A stretch of 64,000 nt of DNA from Christensenella sp. (lineage in GTDB: Bacteria; Bacillota; Clostridia; Christensenellales; CAG-917). The notes under the pieces are model-generated. The model worked only from the letters and a program-made list of their open reading frames with translations. It did no database searches and had not been told where the DNA came from. The first letter of the stretch is position 1. The number at the start of each line of letters is the position of its first letter. This document shows positions 34,796-44,463 of this stretch, in pieces. The position numbers were made by a program, and so were the translations under genes. The stretch covers positions 868,001 through 932,000 of the forward strand of contig CP091723.1 of NCBI GenBank assembly GCA_022009775.1, in the 5' to 3' direction.

Positions 34796-35623
34796 TCAAC
34801 GCCGATATGCTCGGGATTTTTTCAATGCGGTCAGGTGAAAATCGCACGTCAGAGACAATTCGCTCTCGTTTCTCACTTTTTCCACGGCGTCCTTCGGCGC
34901 GCGGTACACGTACGGCGTCATGGTGAGCAGATTGTCGGTTTGTTTTCCGCGAGCAACGATGCCGTATTTCAATTCCTTTTCCGAAACCGTCACGAAGTCG
35001 TCGCATACGGGCAGTGCGGTTGCGTTGTCTCTCACGTTTTCGTACAAAGCCTTGCGCAATTCGATAAGGTGGTCGGAGAACGGATACGCCACTATCAGCA
35101 GTCCGCCGTCTTTCAGCACTCGAGAGTATTTCTGCATGGCGTAAGGGGAAAATACGCACGTCACGACGTCGAAAGTTTCGTCTTCAAACGGAAGGTCGAA
35201 AACGCTTGCCACGGCAATATGCGCACCCTTGTTTCTCTTTGCCGCAATCTTTACGGCGTGTTTCGATACGTCCACGCCGAAATATTCGTCGTCCGCATTG
35301 TCGCGCGCACGCGCGAGCGCGTTCAAATAATACCCCGTTCCCACGCCTGCGTCCAAGAGCGTTATTTTTTCGGGAAAACGCTCGTTTATCTCTTTGCGAT
35401 TTCTTTTGCGAGCGGGAGATAAAAATCTTCGTCCAGAAAATCGCGGCGAGCCGACACCATTTCTTTGTTGTCGCCGGGGTCTTTAGAGTTCTTGTCCTGC
35501 GGATTGAGAAGGTAAAAATAGCCTTCTTTTGCACGGTCGAAAACGTGACCGTTCTTGCAGACGGCTGATTTTTTCGCTTTCGCAAAGCGGATTTTTGCAT
35601 ACGGGACAGAGAAAACTTTTCAT
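34796..35623 (-). CDS. rlmA: RlmA-like rRNA (guanine-N1) methyltransferase, two frameshifts
   Basis: Restoring two frames gives about 275 residues. The N-terminal zinc ribbon FLCPVCKNPL...VCKNGHVFDRAKEGY is specific for the RlmA family, which methylates a guanine N1 in 23S rRNA (G745 or G748). The SAM-binding motif LLDAGVGTGYYLNAL follows, then the FDVVTCVFSPYAM motif IV region. The breaks are at a six-T run (35569-35574, one base too many) and a three-T run (35393-35395, one base short), so they cancel. The start at 35623 lacks a strong ribosome binding site. Family members can give resistance to tylosin-type antibiotics. Confidence 0.75.
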
Positions 35624-35707
35624 AACATAATTATAGCAAATTTTTTTCGTATAGCAATAGATTGCAACTTTATTGCATACCAATCTCTCGTGTGATATAC
35701 TGAAAGC

Positions 35708-37869
35708 ATGTTGGAACTTCTTGCACCCGCAGGAGATATGACGGCGTTTGAAACCGCGCTTATGAGCGGAGCGGACGCGGTGTATCTCGGGCTTGACGAC
35801 TTTAACGCGCGCATGAAAGCGCAAAATTTTACGTCCGAAAATATTGCGGACGTGGTAAAACGCGCCCATTTTTACGGCGCGAAAGTGTACGTTGCTATAA
35901 ACACCATTTTGCAAAACGAAGAGTTTACAAGGCTTATTTCGCTTGTTAAAAGTGCCGTTTGTGCAAAAGTCGACGCGTTTTTGGTGCAGGATATAGGTGT
36001 TTGCAAAGTCCTTAAAGATTGTTTTCCCGATATATGTTTGCACGCAAGCACGCAAATGGGCGTGCATAATCTTTATGGCGCGCAAGTCGCAAAGGAATTG
36101 GGCGTAAGTCGCGTCGTACTGTCAAGAGAGACGAAACTCGAAGATATAAAAGCAATCAAAGAAAACACCGACCTTGAAATAGAATATTTTGTTCAGGGCG
36201 CGCTGTGCATTGCATTTTCCGGCAACTGCTATCTCTCAAGCGTGGAGCAGGGCGCAAGCGGCAACCGCGGACTTTGCAAACAGATGTGCCGTCTTTCATA
36301 CAAGGCAAAAGCAGGCAAGGACGAAGATTGCGGTTATCTTTTCAGCGCAAGAGATTTGTGCCTTGCAAAGAGCGTCAATCAACTTGCAAGGGCGGGCGTT
36401 TGCTCGTTCAAAATCGAAGGCAGATTGCGCCGCGAAGGCTATGTCGCAACGGCGGTGCAAACGTATAGAAAAGCGGTGGATTTTGCAAGCCGTGACAGAG
36501 ATTATATTCCGAGCAAAAGTGAAATGCGGGATTTGAAAGTTGCCTACTCGCGCGGAGAGTATCTCGAACGCGCATATCTCGACGACGGCACGCCGTTCGT
36601 GGTGGAAAAAAGATTCAACAACCACACGGGAGTCAAAATCGGATACGTCAAATCCGTCAAGGAGTTTAAGGACGGCTTGTTTGAGATATTCATCGTTTCG
36701 GACAAGGAGCTTGAAAAGGGTGACGGCTTGAAGTTTTTCGACAAGGACGTGGAAAAGGCAAGTCTCGGTGTGGGGCAGGCAAGCAGGGGTTCAAACGGTG
36801 TTTACAGCGTGGTGAGCAAGACCAAGGTCAAGCCCGGCTGGCAAGTCAATCTCATTTGCGATGCAAAAAGGACAAAATCGCATTGTCCGAGCAACGCTAC
36901 GTCCCCATAGACATATCAGTCGTTGCCAAGGCAGGCAAACCCCTTGAAATGACTGCGTCCGCAACCACGCGCAATGGTGTCGTGAGCGTGACAAAGGCGG
37001 CGGCAACGCTTGAAAAAGCCCAAAACGCGCCCACGGATGCAAACGATATATCCGCGTCTTGCTCCAAGACTGCCGACAGCGGCTTTTCGGTGAGAGAGTG
37101 CGTTGTGGACACGGACGGCGTGTTTGCGCCGAAGTCGGTAATCAACGCCTTGCGAAGAGACGTGCTTTGTGCGCTAAAAGAAGAAATTATCAACGCGAAT
37201 TCACCGAAAAAAGTCGGGATAAATCAAGAGAAAATCGACGAATATCTCGCCATGAAATTTGAAAATGTAAAAGCGGAGAGACTTTTCGTCGCAAGGGAAA
37301 ACGAATACGGCGATTTTGCCAAAAAAGGCGAGAAAACGGCAATCTATCCAAGCGTATATTCGGCGACGGCAGTGAAAAGAATGCTTGACGAATACGATTT
37401 AGACGAAAGCGAAGTCGCGCTCGGTCTGCCTATAATTGCAAACGGAAAAGATATTGCGGCGATAGAAAAACTGCTTGCCGATATGCCGAAGATAAAAACG
37501 CTCGTCTCCCACAACGTCTACGGCTTGTATTTTGCAAAAAAAGGCTACGAAATAGTGGCAGGACAAGGACATAATATCGCCAACGGGTATGCGGTTTTGG
37601 CGGCGGAGCAACTCGGCGCGCACGCCTATGAGCCGTCTTTGGAATATCGAGATTTTGCCACCCATGACACGATAAAGAGATATGCTCCGAGCAAAGATAT
37701 CGCGCTTATGACGTTTGCGCACTGCCCGTACAAAACGATTTACGGCAACGATTGCAAAAATTGCAGATACAAGGGGGATATATCCGTTTCAAGAGAAAAG
37801 CGTTCGTACGTTATAAAACGCACGAGAGTTGCAGGATGCTATTTCGGATTGTATCCCGCCTGTGATTGA
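35708..37869 (+). CDS. U32 family peptidase-like protein with DUF3656-type domain, frameshifted
   Basis: About 720 residues after repair. The N-terminus MLELLAPAGDMTAFETALMSGADAVYLGL and the signature EYFVQGALCIAFSGNCYLSS (family E.F.HGA.C.S.SG.C) define the U32 peptidase family; relatives such as RlhA and TrhP hydroxylate RNA rather than cut protein, and this long form (with DUF3656) is closest to the RlhA/YdcP group. C-terminal cysteines in CPYKTIYGNDCKNC and CYFGLYPACD may hold an iron-sulfur cluster. The break is at a five-A run (36865-36869), one base short. No clear ribosome binding site precedes the ATG at 35708. Confidence 0.82.
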
Positions 37870-37894
37870 GATTTTCAAAAGCACGCATTTATGC

Positions 37895-37926
37895 TTGTCA
37901 AAAAAGCAAGTTTGTGCTAATATAAT
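37895..37926 (+). promoter_or_regulatory. Promoter of the ferredoxin gene
   Basis: TTGTCA (37895-37900) with TAATAT at 37918-37923 (17-base spacer), overlapping a perfect TATAAT at 37921-37926 (20-base spacer). Confidence 0.6.
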
Positions 37927-37966
37927 GCCAAGCGAAAGCAAATCATTTTTGTAAGGAGAAAAAACT

Positions 37967-38137
37967 ATGCCCAGAGTTATCAGCGATGAGTGCATCCAAT
38001 GCGGTGCGTGCGCAGATACTTGCCCGGTCGGCGCAATTGCAGAAGGCGACAGCAAATACGTTGTCGATCCCGATCAATGCATCGATTGCGGAGCATGTGA
38101 AGACGGTTGCCCCGTCGGCGCAATTTCTGAACAATAA
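37967..38137 (+). CDS. fdx: 2[4Fe-4S] ferredoxin
   Basis: A 56-residue clostridial-type ferredoxin. Two CxxCxxCxxxCP motifs, CIQCGACADTCPVGAI and CIDCGACEDGCPVGAI, each bind one [4Fe-4S] cluster. The two halves are almost exact duplicates. It is a soluble low-potential electron carrier for anaerobic oxidoreductases; in this window the flavin oxidoreductase at 45130 and the dehydratase activator at 57109 are possible users. AAGGAG lies before the ATG, and a terminator follows. Confidence 0.95.
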   Translation: MPRVISDECIQCGACADTCPVGAIAEGDSKYVVDPDQCIDCGACEDGCPVGAISEQ

Positions 38138-38162
38138 TAGAAATTTAGAAGAAGACATGAAG

Positions 38163-38196
38163 AAAAAAGCACTCTATGTGAGTGCTTTTTCTTTTC
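38163..38196 (+). terminator. Terminator after ferredoxin
   Basis: AAAAAAGCACT ctatgtg AGTGCTTTTTCTTTT, a good stem with T tail. Confidence 0.85.
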
Positions 38197-38220
38197 AACC
38201 AATGCAAAGTGTGTGAATAA

Positions 38221-38566
38221 ATTTTTTATAAGTTTTCGGCTCTACAAGGGGTGAGTGTTTGAAACTCTAAATAGAATTGCCCCATCTTTCCGGACCGCGC
38301 CGGTATTTCTTCCACCACTCGTATAAAGTGCTTTCTCTACAAAAGTATCCGTCGCTCGTGGGGAAGACAGGCGGCACTCGCATAGACAAGTATCGTCCCC
38401 TTGTTATGCCACTTCGCCTGCGTGGCGGCTTGCGCAACACAGTGCCACGCACTCTTGTACAACCGTCTTGCTCGGCGCTTATTTGCTCGCCGCCGTTGCG
38501 GCTCGTGTTCCGTCTTCGAAGTCGCACATTCCGTTTATAAGTACGCTCTGAACAGGTTTTCGTTTC
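38221..38566 (-). repeat. Family R2 dispersed element, copy c
   Basis: Read on the minus strand it runs from the CGTACTTATAAACGGAATGTGCGACTTC end to the CTTGTAGAGCCGAAAAC end. Hairpin 1 is the GCCGC aac GGCGGC variant, hairpin 2 is GCGTGGC / GCCACGC, and hairpin 3 has loop CGCGGT between CCGG and CCGG. The minus strand is open for 86 codons, ending STLYEWWKKYRRGPERWGNS, but no ribosome binding site or family supports a gene. Confidence 0.7.
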
Positions 38567-38655
38567 GGGCGCAACTCAAAAACTTTGTCATTGCGAGCCG
38601 ACTTGTTCGGCGTGGCAATCTCGTGGAAACGAAACGACAAACTTTTTCTGCGCCC
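38567..38655. repeat. GGGCGCA-bounded cassette with GTCATTGCGAG repeat
   Basis: Arms GGGCGCA (38567-38573) and TGCGCCC (38649-38655) enclose a hairpin of the widespread type GTCATTGCGAG ... GCAATCTC. A second cassette with the same arms but a different inner hairpin is at 43131-43217. It is inserted next to R2 copy c. Confidence 0.6.
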
Positions 38656-38846
38656 GTGCCATAATTATTAATTATTCATTATTAATTGCATCAAGCAAGC
38701 GATGCCGTTGCCGCGATGACGGCATCAAATCGGGTGTGGGTGTCCCGCCCAATCAAAAGTACCAAGCCGACAATCTTGCGAAATTGCGGCAGGAGGTTTT
38801 GTCCGTGTGTGAATTGATAGCAAAGATTTTCGGCGCGGTTAGCAGA
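38656..38846. repeat. Repeat-rich intergenic DNA shared with 63478-63600
   Basis: Contains TAATTATTAATTATTCATTATTAATT, a hairpin GATGCCGT / ACGGCATC (38700-38726) and a stretch (CCAAGCCGACAATCTTGCGAAATTG...AAAGATTTTCGGCGCGGTTAGC) that recurs in inverted orientation at about 63478-63580. No gene is visible. Confidence 0.55.
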
Positions 38847-38917
38847 ACAAAAGCCTAATGCGGCTCTCGGCGTTGCTTGCAAGCAAGCGATGCCGTTGCC
38901 GCAATGACGGCTTTTGT
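38847..38917. repeat. Nested hairpin element P2, copy 1
   Basis: Outer arms ACAAAAGCC / GGCTTTTGT, inner TGCGGC / GCCGCA and a central TTGCTTGCAAGCAA palindrome. It ends exactly at the stop codon of the 59-residue minus-strand gene. A near-identical inverted copy lies at 63403-63477. Confidence 0.7.
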
Positions 38918-39097
38918 TTATAAGTCGTCAACGTCCTGCACGGGGTCTTCGCCGTCGGGGACGGTGGGGTAGCCATGGTGTGCCGGCGTGCCGGTATAAC
39001 TGCCGTTCGGATCGTAAAGCGAGCGCAGATTCTCGTGTTTTGAAAGGTTGCTGTGGCTGAGTGCCGCGCGTGCTTTTCGTTGTTTTCTTATCTTCAT
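38918..39097 (-). CDS. Small peptide, 59 residues, with YDPNGSYTGTP motif
   Basis: The frame is preceded by AAGGAG six bases before the ATG and diverges from a TetR gene, so it is likely real. The N-terminus is strongly basic (MKIRKQRKARAALSHSNLSK), the middle is LRSLYDPNGSYTGTPAHHGYP, and the C-terminus is acidic (DGEDPVQDVDDL). I recall similar short proteins in clostridial genomes but no assigned function. It has no signal peptide or cysteine. A precursor peptide or a small nucleic-acid-binding protein are both possible. The stop codon touches hairpin P2. Confidence 0.6.
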   Translation of the reverse strand: MKIRKQRKARAALSHSNLSKHENLRSLYDPNGSYTGTPAHHGYPTVPDGEDPVQDVDDL

Positions 39098-39310
39098 GAT
39101 TTTTTCTCCTTATGTGTTTTGTCGGTGTACGTATTGTGTGTAAATCTTAATAATTTATAAATTTTATAAATATTTTATAAAACCATAGAAAACCGTACAA
39201 TTATATGATAAAATACAAACTGCAATATAATTGCGTTTAAATATCGGACGAATGGACGGTAAAACGCGCAAAAATACAAAAAACAAAAACAAAACGGCAG
39301 GACAAAAAAC
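39098..39310. promoter_or_regulatory. Divergent promoter region of small peptide and TetR gene
   Basis: About 210 AT-rich bases. Three copies of a TTTATAA-type repeat occur close together in 39148-39180 (TTTATAAATTTTATAAATATTTTATAAAA), a possible operator for the TetR protein. No clear consensus promoter could be chosen. Confidence 0.4.
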
Positions 39311-39928
39311 ATGAAAAACGGCGGTATCGACAAAAGAGTTGTAAAGACCAAAAACGCAATTTTCGAAGCGTTCAAACAACTCGTGCAGCAAAAGGATATG
39401 GCAGACATTTCCATAAGCGAACTCACTCAAAAAGCCAACATTACAAGAAGCACGTTTTATATGTACTACGACACGGTCGGCGACGTTCGCGCAGACATCG
39501 AGAACGAAATCGTTGCCCGTATCGACAAAATCATGAGCGAAGCGGACCTTCTCAACAGCATGAAAGATCCGTATCCGCTTTTCAGTGCGCTTGCAAGAGA
39601 GATCACCGAACAAGACCGTGACAATCGCTACATACTTTCAAGCAACAATTCCGGACAACTTCTCGACAAAATCAGCGATAGATTCGTCACGGCATACGTA
39701 CACTTCATCACCGAAGCAAACGACGGCACGGACATCGGCAAGGCAAGATACATTGCCGCGTTCATCGTCGCAGGCATGACGGAATGTTTCAAAATCTGGT
39801 TCAATCACAAGAGCAGTATAACTCTTGAAGAATTGTGCAAAAATATTGCGGCGGTCGTAAGTCGCGGACTTGCGTGGCTTCAATCCACGAAAGCGGAAAG
39901 AGAAAACGGGAACAAAGACAACGAATAA
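39311..39928 (+). CDS. TetR-family transcriptional regulator
   Basis: A 205-residue regulator. The N-terminal HTH reads TKNAIFEAFKQLVQQKDMADISISELTQKANITRSTFYMYYDTVGDV, which matches the TetR_N domain with its STFYxYY recognition helix end. The C-terminal ligand domain is variable and has WFNHKSSITLEEL and AAVVSRGL near the end, like the TetR_C group of clostridial regulators. AGGA precedes the ATG. The next gene is a MacB-type exporter, its likely target, and the divergent small peptide gene may be controlled too. Confidence 0.85.
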   Translation: MKNGGIDKRVVKTKNAIFEAFKQLVQQKDMADISISELTQKANITRSTFYMYYDTVGDVRADIENEIVARIDKIMSEADLLNSMKDPYPLFSALAREITEQDRDNRYILSSNNSGQLLDKISDRFVTAYVHFITEANDGTDIGKARYIAAFIVAGMTECFKIWFNHKSSITLEELCKNIAAVVSRGLAWLQSTKAERENGNKDNE

Positions 39929-40057
39929 TATCTACATATAAAAACAGGGATGGATTTTTCGGCGAAGCGGTTTGCTTTGCCGTGTAAAAGCAGAGATTGA
40001 AAACTCGGCGCAAGTGCGCCGTACGCATTAAAACAGACGGCATAAAAGGGGTGCGTT

Positions 40058-42938
40058 ATGCTTCAACTTAAAGACATCGTAAAAGATTATCCGACCGCAA
40101 CCACGACGGTGCACGCGTTGCGCAAAGTTTCGCTCAATTTCAGAGAGAGCGAATTTGTTGCAATTCTCGGACCGAGCGGCTGTGGCAAAACCACCATGCT
40201 CAACATAATTGGCGGACTTGATCGTTACACGAGCGGCGATCTCGTCATCGGCGGAGTGTCCACTGCGGAATTTGACGACGAACACTGGGACGCATACAGA
40301 AATGCGACGATAGGGTTCGTCTTTCAGTCGTACAATCTGATTCCGCATCTGACCGTTCTTGAAAACGTCGAACTTGCGCTGAAACTTGTCGGCGAGAAAA
40401 AAAAAGACTCGCAGGGCAAAAGCGGTGGCGGCTCTTCACAGAGTCAATATGCACGAGGAAATCAACAAACGCCCCAATCAGCTTTCGGGTGGACAGATGC
40501 AGCGCGTCGCTATTGCACGTGCAATCGTAAACGACCCCAAAATCATTCTGGCAGACGAACCCACGGGTGCGCTCGACAGTGAATTGAGTGTGCAGGTTAT
40601 GGACATATTGCAAGAGATTTCCAAGACTCGCCTTGTCATCATGGTCACGCACAACGCGGAACTTGCGTATCGATATTGCTCACGTATTTGCAAATTCAAG
40701 GACGGAGAACTCATCGAAGATACGAATCCGTTCAATCCCGAAGAAGAGAAAAAGGCACTTCCGTCAAGTGAAGAAACTGCGGTCGCAGAAGACGGCAAAA
40801 GCGTTGAAAGCATAGAAGAATTCGTCGTCGCCGAAGACGAAAAAGCGCAAACCGACGTGACGGAAATCGTCACAACCGACGTTTTACCTTCCCAAAGCGA
40901 AGAGATAAACGTTCAAAGTGTGCAAGACGAGACGCAAGAGCCCAAGAAGAAAAAGAAAGTTTCCAACCACAAGCGCAAAGTCGCAATGAAGAGAATCGGC
41001 GGCGATACAAAGGAACTTTTCGACAAACTCGGACTCAACAGCCTTTCCAAGAAGAAAAAGCGCAAGGACAAGGCGTTCAAACCAACGTCCATGAGCGCGG
41101 GTATGGCGTTTGGGCTCAGTCTTCGCAACCTTATCTCGAAAAGACGTCGTACGTTCCTGACCGCATTTGCGGGATCTATCGGCATAATAGGTCTTGCACT
41201 CGTTCTTTCCATATCAAACGGTTTCAATATTTACGTTGACAAAATGCAAACCGAAATGCTTGCAGGCGTTCCGCTCGGCATATATCAATACAACATCAAG
41301 GATTCGGCCGTTATGGACCTTATGCTCAATTTCACAAAAGAGCAAGACCCGGCAGCGTATCCCGATACCGACAAAATCGGTATAAATCAGGGCGGAGACA
41401 GCAGTTCGCTCGGATTTATAACGAAATTTATCGACGTATTCCTTGACGGTGTGACCAAAAACGATTTGAGCGAAGACTTCACGGCGTATATGAAGAATAT
41501 GCCCAAAGAAGACTATGACGCCATGAGCATTTCGTACGGACTTCGCTACAATCTAGTGCGCAAGAGTTACGACGAGAGCGGAAACGTCAAATATCTCGAC
41601 GTGTCGCAAAATCCCGAACCGACCACCGCAATGGGCATAGCCACGACGGTTTTCGGTGAGAACGGATTGCAATCCAAATTCTGGCAGACGCTCGTAGGCG
41701 ACGAGCAAACCATGCTCAAAGAATACGACCTTATCGGTGAAAACAGTCGCTATCCGCAAAACAAAAACGAAATTTTGCTTTGCATCAACGACGACAACTC
41801 GATAAACAAATCTTTGCTCACGACGTTTGGCATCGAACTCTACAAAAAGGATGCGGACGGCAATCTCGTGCTCGGTGAAAACGGCAAACCCATCGAACTC
41901 ACAGCCGACGAGATAACTTCCGATTATTTCATCGGACAAACGTTCAAACTTATCGATAACGACGACTATTACAAGTATAACGACGAAGACGGTTACTATG
42001 AGAATCTCGACTTCAATTCGACCAATCTCACTTGGGGATATTCGTTTTCGGCGCAAGGCGATTTGCAAAGCCTTTACGCCGGAGCGGAGAACGAACTCAA
42101 AATCGTCGGCGTAATTCGCCAGAAAGAGAAGAGTATGCGTTCATACGTCAACTCCGCGCTTTGCTTTACGCCCGAACTTGCCGAATGGGCACTCGAAAAA
42201 GCGTACAACAGTCAGGTTGCGGCGTTCCAGAGACAATCCGAATATATGGACAACAAGATAACCGTGTTCGACGAACTTCTCGATGAAGTGGAAATCACCG
42301 AAAACAAAGGTTTCGCAAGTCTCGTTTCGGGCGCAGTGTTGAAATTCTCATATTTCTGCAAAGCAATCGGTGCGTCCAAGGCGTCCGGTTATATCACCGT
42401 GTATCCTGCAAACGTAACACAAAAACAAGCCGCAGGAGAATACATCAACGCGTATAAAAATGCAAAAGGCGAGCAAAACGGATATTTCGACGTCTCGGCA
42501 ATGTTCCTTTATAATATCAATGCGATTCTCAATCTCGTATCCGCAATGCTCATTGCGGTTGCCGCAATCTCGCTTGTCGTTTCCACCGTCATGATAGGCG
42601 TCATCACGTCAAACTCCGTCATAGAGCGCACTCGCGAAATCGGTATTCTCCGCGCACTCGGTGCACGAAAGCGCGATATTCGCAACGTCTTCCTTGCCGA
42701 GACTTCGCTCATCGGTCTTGCCAGCGGCATCATCGGCATTGTCCTGACCTACATCCTTTGCCCGCTCATATCGCTCATCATCAAAGCGGTCAGCGGCATC
42801 GGCTCGCTCCTGCATTTCAACCCATTGCACGCGCTCATACTCGTCATTCTCTCTCTTGCACTCACCGTCATTTCCGGTATTTTGCCGGCAATCGGAGCGT
42901 CAAGGAAGAATGTCGTCGATGCTCTACGCGTCGACTAA
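40058..42938 (+). CDS. MacB-type ABC transporter, ATPase fused to FtsX-like permease; frameshifted
   Basis: After repair about 959 residues. Residues 1-230 are an ABC ATPase with Walker A GPSGCGKTT, signature LSGGQMQRVAIARA, Walker B IILADEPT and the H-loop MVTHN. A long charged linker (E, K, D-rich, about 230-400) is followed by a permease with one helix near 430, a large outer domain (about 460-810) and three helices at the end (YNINAILNLVSAMLIAVAAISLVVS, FLAETSLIGLASGIIGIVLTYI, LHALILVILSLALTVISGILPA), as in MacB/FtsX. It probably exports a peptide or lipid-like toxic compound, under TetR control. The break is at nine A (40397-40405), one base too many. The stop codon lies within hairpin H5. 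Confidence 0.85.
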
Positions 42939-43062
42939 AACCGCGCTAAATAGCGAATAACTGCGGCAGAGCCACGCTCCCGTCAACTCATGTACTACTT
43001 GTACATTAGGGTTGCCGTTAGTGTGGCTCTTTCTTGTTCTTCATCTATTTATTGCGGTTTTA
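42936..43062 (+). repeat. Family H nested hairpin element, copy H5
   Basis: Outer arms TAAAACCGC-gc-TAAATAG / CTATTTA-tt-GCGGTTTTA; the left arm begins with the stop codon TAA of the ABC transporter. Then AGAGCCACGCT / AGTGTGGCTCT, CAAC / GTTG and ATGTAC / GTACAT around TACT. Family tags GCGAATAACTGCGGC and TTCTTGTTCTTCATC are present. The right arm ends with TTTTA, so it could terminate transcription. Confidence 0.8.
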
Positions 43063-43130
43063 CAAACGACACAATTGAGCGAATTGCTTCGTTAGACACG
43101 GCTTGTACGTTGCGAATGGGCGACCGTTAC
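43063..43130. other. Spacer between H5 and the GGGCGCAA cassette
   Basis: Short intergenic sequence without recognised features apart from GAGCGAATTG, which resembles the H-family left tag. Confidence 0.35.
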
Positions 43131-43217
43131 GGGCGCAAGTGTTTTCAATTTTTCCTTATTGTCATCCTGAGATTGTCGAAGGATCTAGCGTAGCGAAAAA
43201 TCAAACTTTTTGCGCCC
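43131..43217. repeat. GGGCGCAA-bounded cassette with GTCATCCTGAG repeat
   Basis: Arms GGGCGCAA (43131-43138) and TTGCGCCC (43210-43217). Inside is GTCATCCTGAG...GTCGAAGGATCT, the other dispersed sequence known to me from many unrelated bacterial genomes. The same arms enclose a different repeat at 38567-38655. Confidence 0.6.
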
Positions 43218-43620
43218 GATAAGTTTTTATAAGTTTACGGCTCTACAAGTGGTGAGCGTTTAAACCCCAAATAGAAATGCCCCATCTTTCCGGTTCGTGC
43301 CGGTATTTCTTCCACCACTCGTATAGAGTGCTTTCTCTACAAAACTGTCCATCGCTCGCGGGGAAGACAGACGGCACTCGCATAGAAAAGTATCGTGCAC
43401 TCATTATGCCACTTCGCCTGCGTGGCGGCTTTCGCAACACAGCGCCACGCATTCTCGTACAATCGTCTTGCTCGGCGCTTATCTCGGCGTTCGCCTTGCG
43501 AACGCTCACTCCGAAGTCGCACATTACGTTTATAAGTACGCTCCGAATAAGTTTTCGTTTCGGGTGTGGGTGTCCCACCCAATCGAAAATACCAAGCCGA
43601 CAATTATTCATTGAAATCTC
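43218..43620 (-). repeat. Family R2 dispersed element, copy d
   Basis: Minus-strand orientation. Hairpin 1 is the GCGTTCGC / GCGAACGC variant, but hairpin 2 is the GCGTGGC / GCCACGC variant, so it combines modules found separately in copies a and c. The CCGG stem carries loop CACGAA. The minus strand is open over 122 codons across the whole element, including STLYEWWKKYRHEPERWG, but lacks a ribosome binding site. Confidence 0.7.
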
Positions 43621-43722
43621 TTACAAACATTCGTTTCTCTACATTTTCGTATGTTTTTGTGAAATAATTTTTCGGGATTTTGTTTATAAAACAAACAAAT
43701 TTTGGCAAACGATAAAAAAGCA
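43621..43722. other. AT-rich spacer upstream of hypB
   Basis: AT-rich DNA before the hypB promoter. No gene or motif recognised. Confidence 0.4.
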
Positions 43723-43751
43723 TTGTAAATCGATTTTTCAAGTGTTATAAT
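43723..43751 (+). promoter_or_regulatory. Promoter of the hypB-hypB-flavoprotein-hypA operon
   Basis: TTGTAA (43723-43728), 17-base spacer, perfect TATAAT (43746-43751), 41 bases before the first start codon. Confidence 0.7.
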
Positions 43752-43791
43752 ATTTATTCAATATAAGAAGAGTAATATATGAGAGTATATT

Positions 43792-44463
43792 ATGGACGAA
43801 ATAAGAACCGTTAAACTGAAAGAAAGCATCATAAAAAACAACGACGCGGACGCGGATAAATTGCGTGGCGAACTTGACGATATGGGCGTTTTCTATATCA
43901 ACGTGATGTCGTCGCCGGGCAGTGGAAAGACGACGTTGCTTTGTGCGCTTACAAAGGCGTTGAAAGACAGATGCAGAATCGGCGTTATGGAAGCGGATAT
44001 TGACGGAGACGTTGATGCGTACACCGTGCGCCAAGCGGGTGCGGAGTCCATACAGTTGCACACGGGCGGAATGTGTCATCTCGATGCGGACATGTCTCGT
44101 CAGGGATTCAAAGAGTTTAAGACGGGCGCGGACATCGTGTTTCTTGAAAATATCGGCAATCTTGTGTGCCCTGCGGAGTTCGATACGGGCGCGCATTTGA
44201 GACTCGTGCTTTTGTCTATACCCGAGGGCGACGACAAACCGCTGAAATATTCGTTGATGTTCTCGTCGGGAGACGCGGTTGCGATAACGAAACTCGACAC
44301 TGCGAAATATTTCGATTTCGACGTGGAAAAGTGCAAGGAATATATAAAGGGATTGAAACCCGACACGGAAGTGTTCACGGTTTCCGCAAGAAGCGGTGAA
44401 GGCGTAGAACGGCTTGCGGACTGGATATACTCGAAATACGCAGAATGGAAGGTGAAGAAATGA
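43792..44463 (+). CDS. hypB: HypB-type nickel-insertion GTPase (first copy)
   Basis: A 223-residue SIMIBI GTPase that delivers nickel to metalloenzymes, classically [NiFe] hydrogenase with HypA. Walker A is SSPGSGKTTLL, the switch region has MEADIDGDVDA, the metal-binding Cys/His is in GGMCHLDADM, then ENIGNLVCPAEFDTGAH and the guanine motif TKLD. The N-terminal CxxCGC and His-rich tail of some HypB are missing. A GAGAG-like ribosome binding site is weak. The stop overlaps the start of the second hypB (ATGA). Confidence 0.92.
   Translation: MDEIRTVKLKESIIKNNDADADKLRGELDDMGVFYINVMSSPGSGKTTLLCALTKALKDRCRIGVMEADIDGDVDAYTVRQAGAESIQLHTGGMCHLDADMSRQGFKEFKTGADIVFLENIGNLVCPAEFDTGAHLRLVLLSIPEGDDKPLKYSLMFSSGDAVAITKLDTAKYFDFDVEKCKEYIKGLKPDTEVFTVSARSGEGVERLADWIYSKYAEWKVKK

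Noticed and set aside
38277..38664. Plus-strand frames in R2 copies, similar between copies
   Set aside because: They are similar only because the DNA repeats; frames break differently in each copy and none has a start signal.
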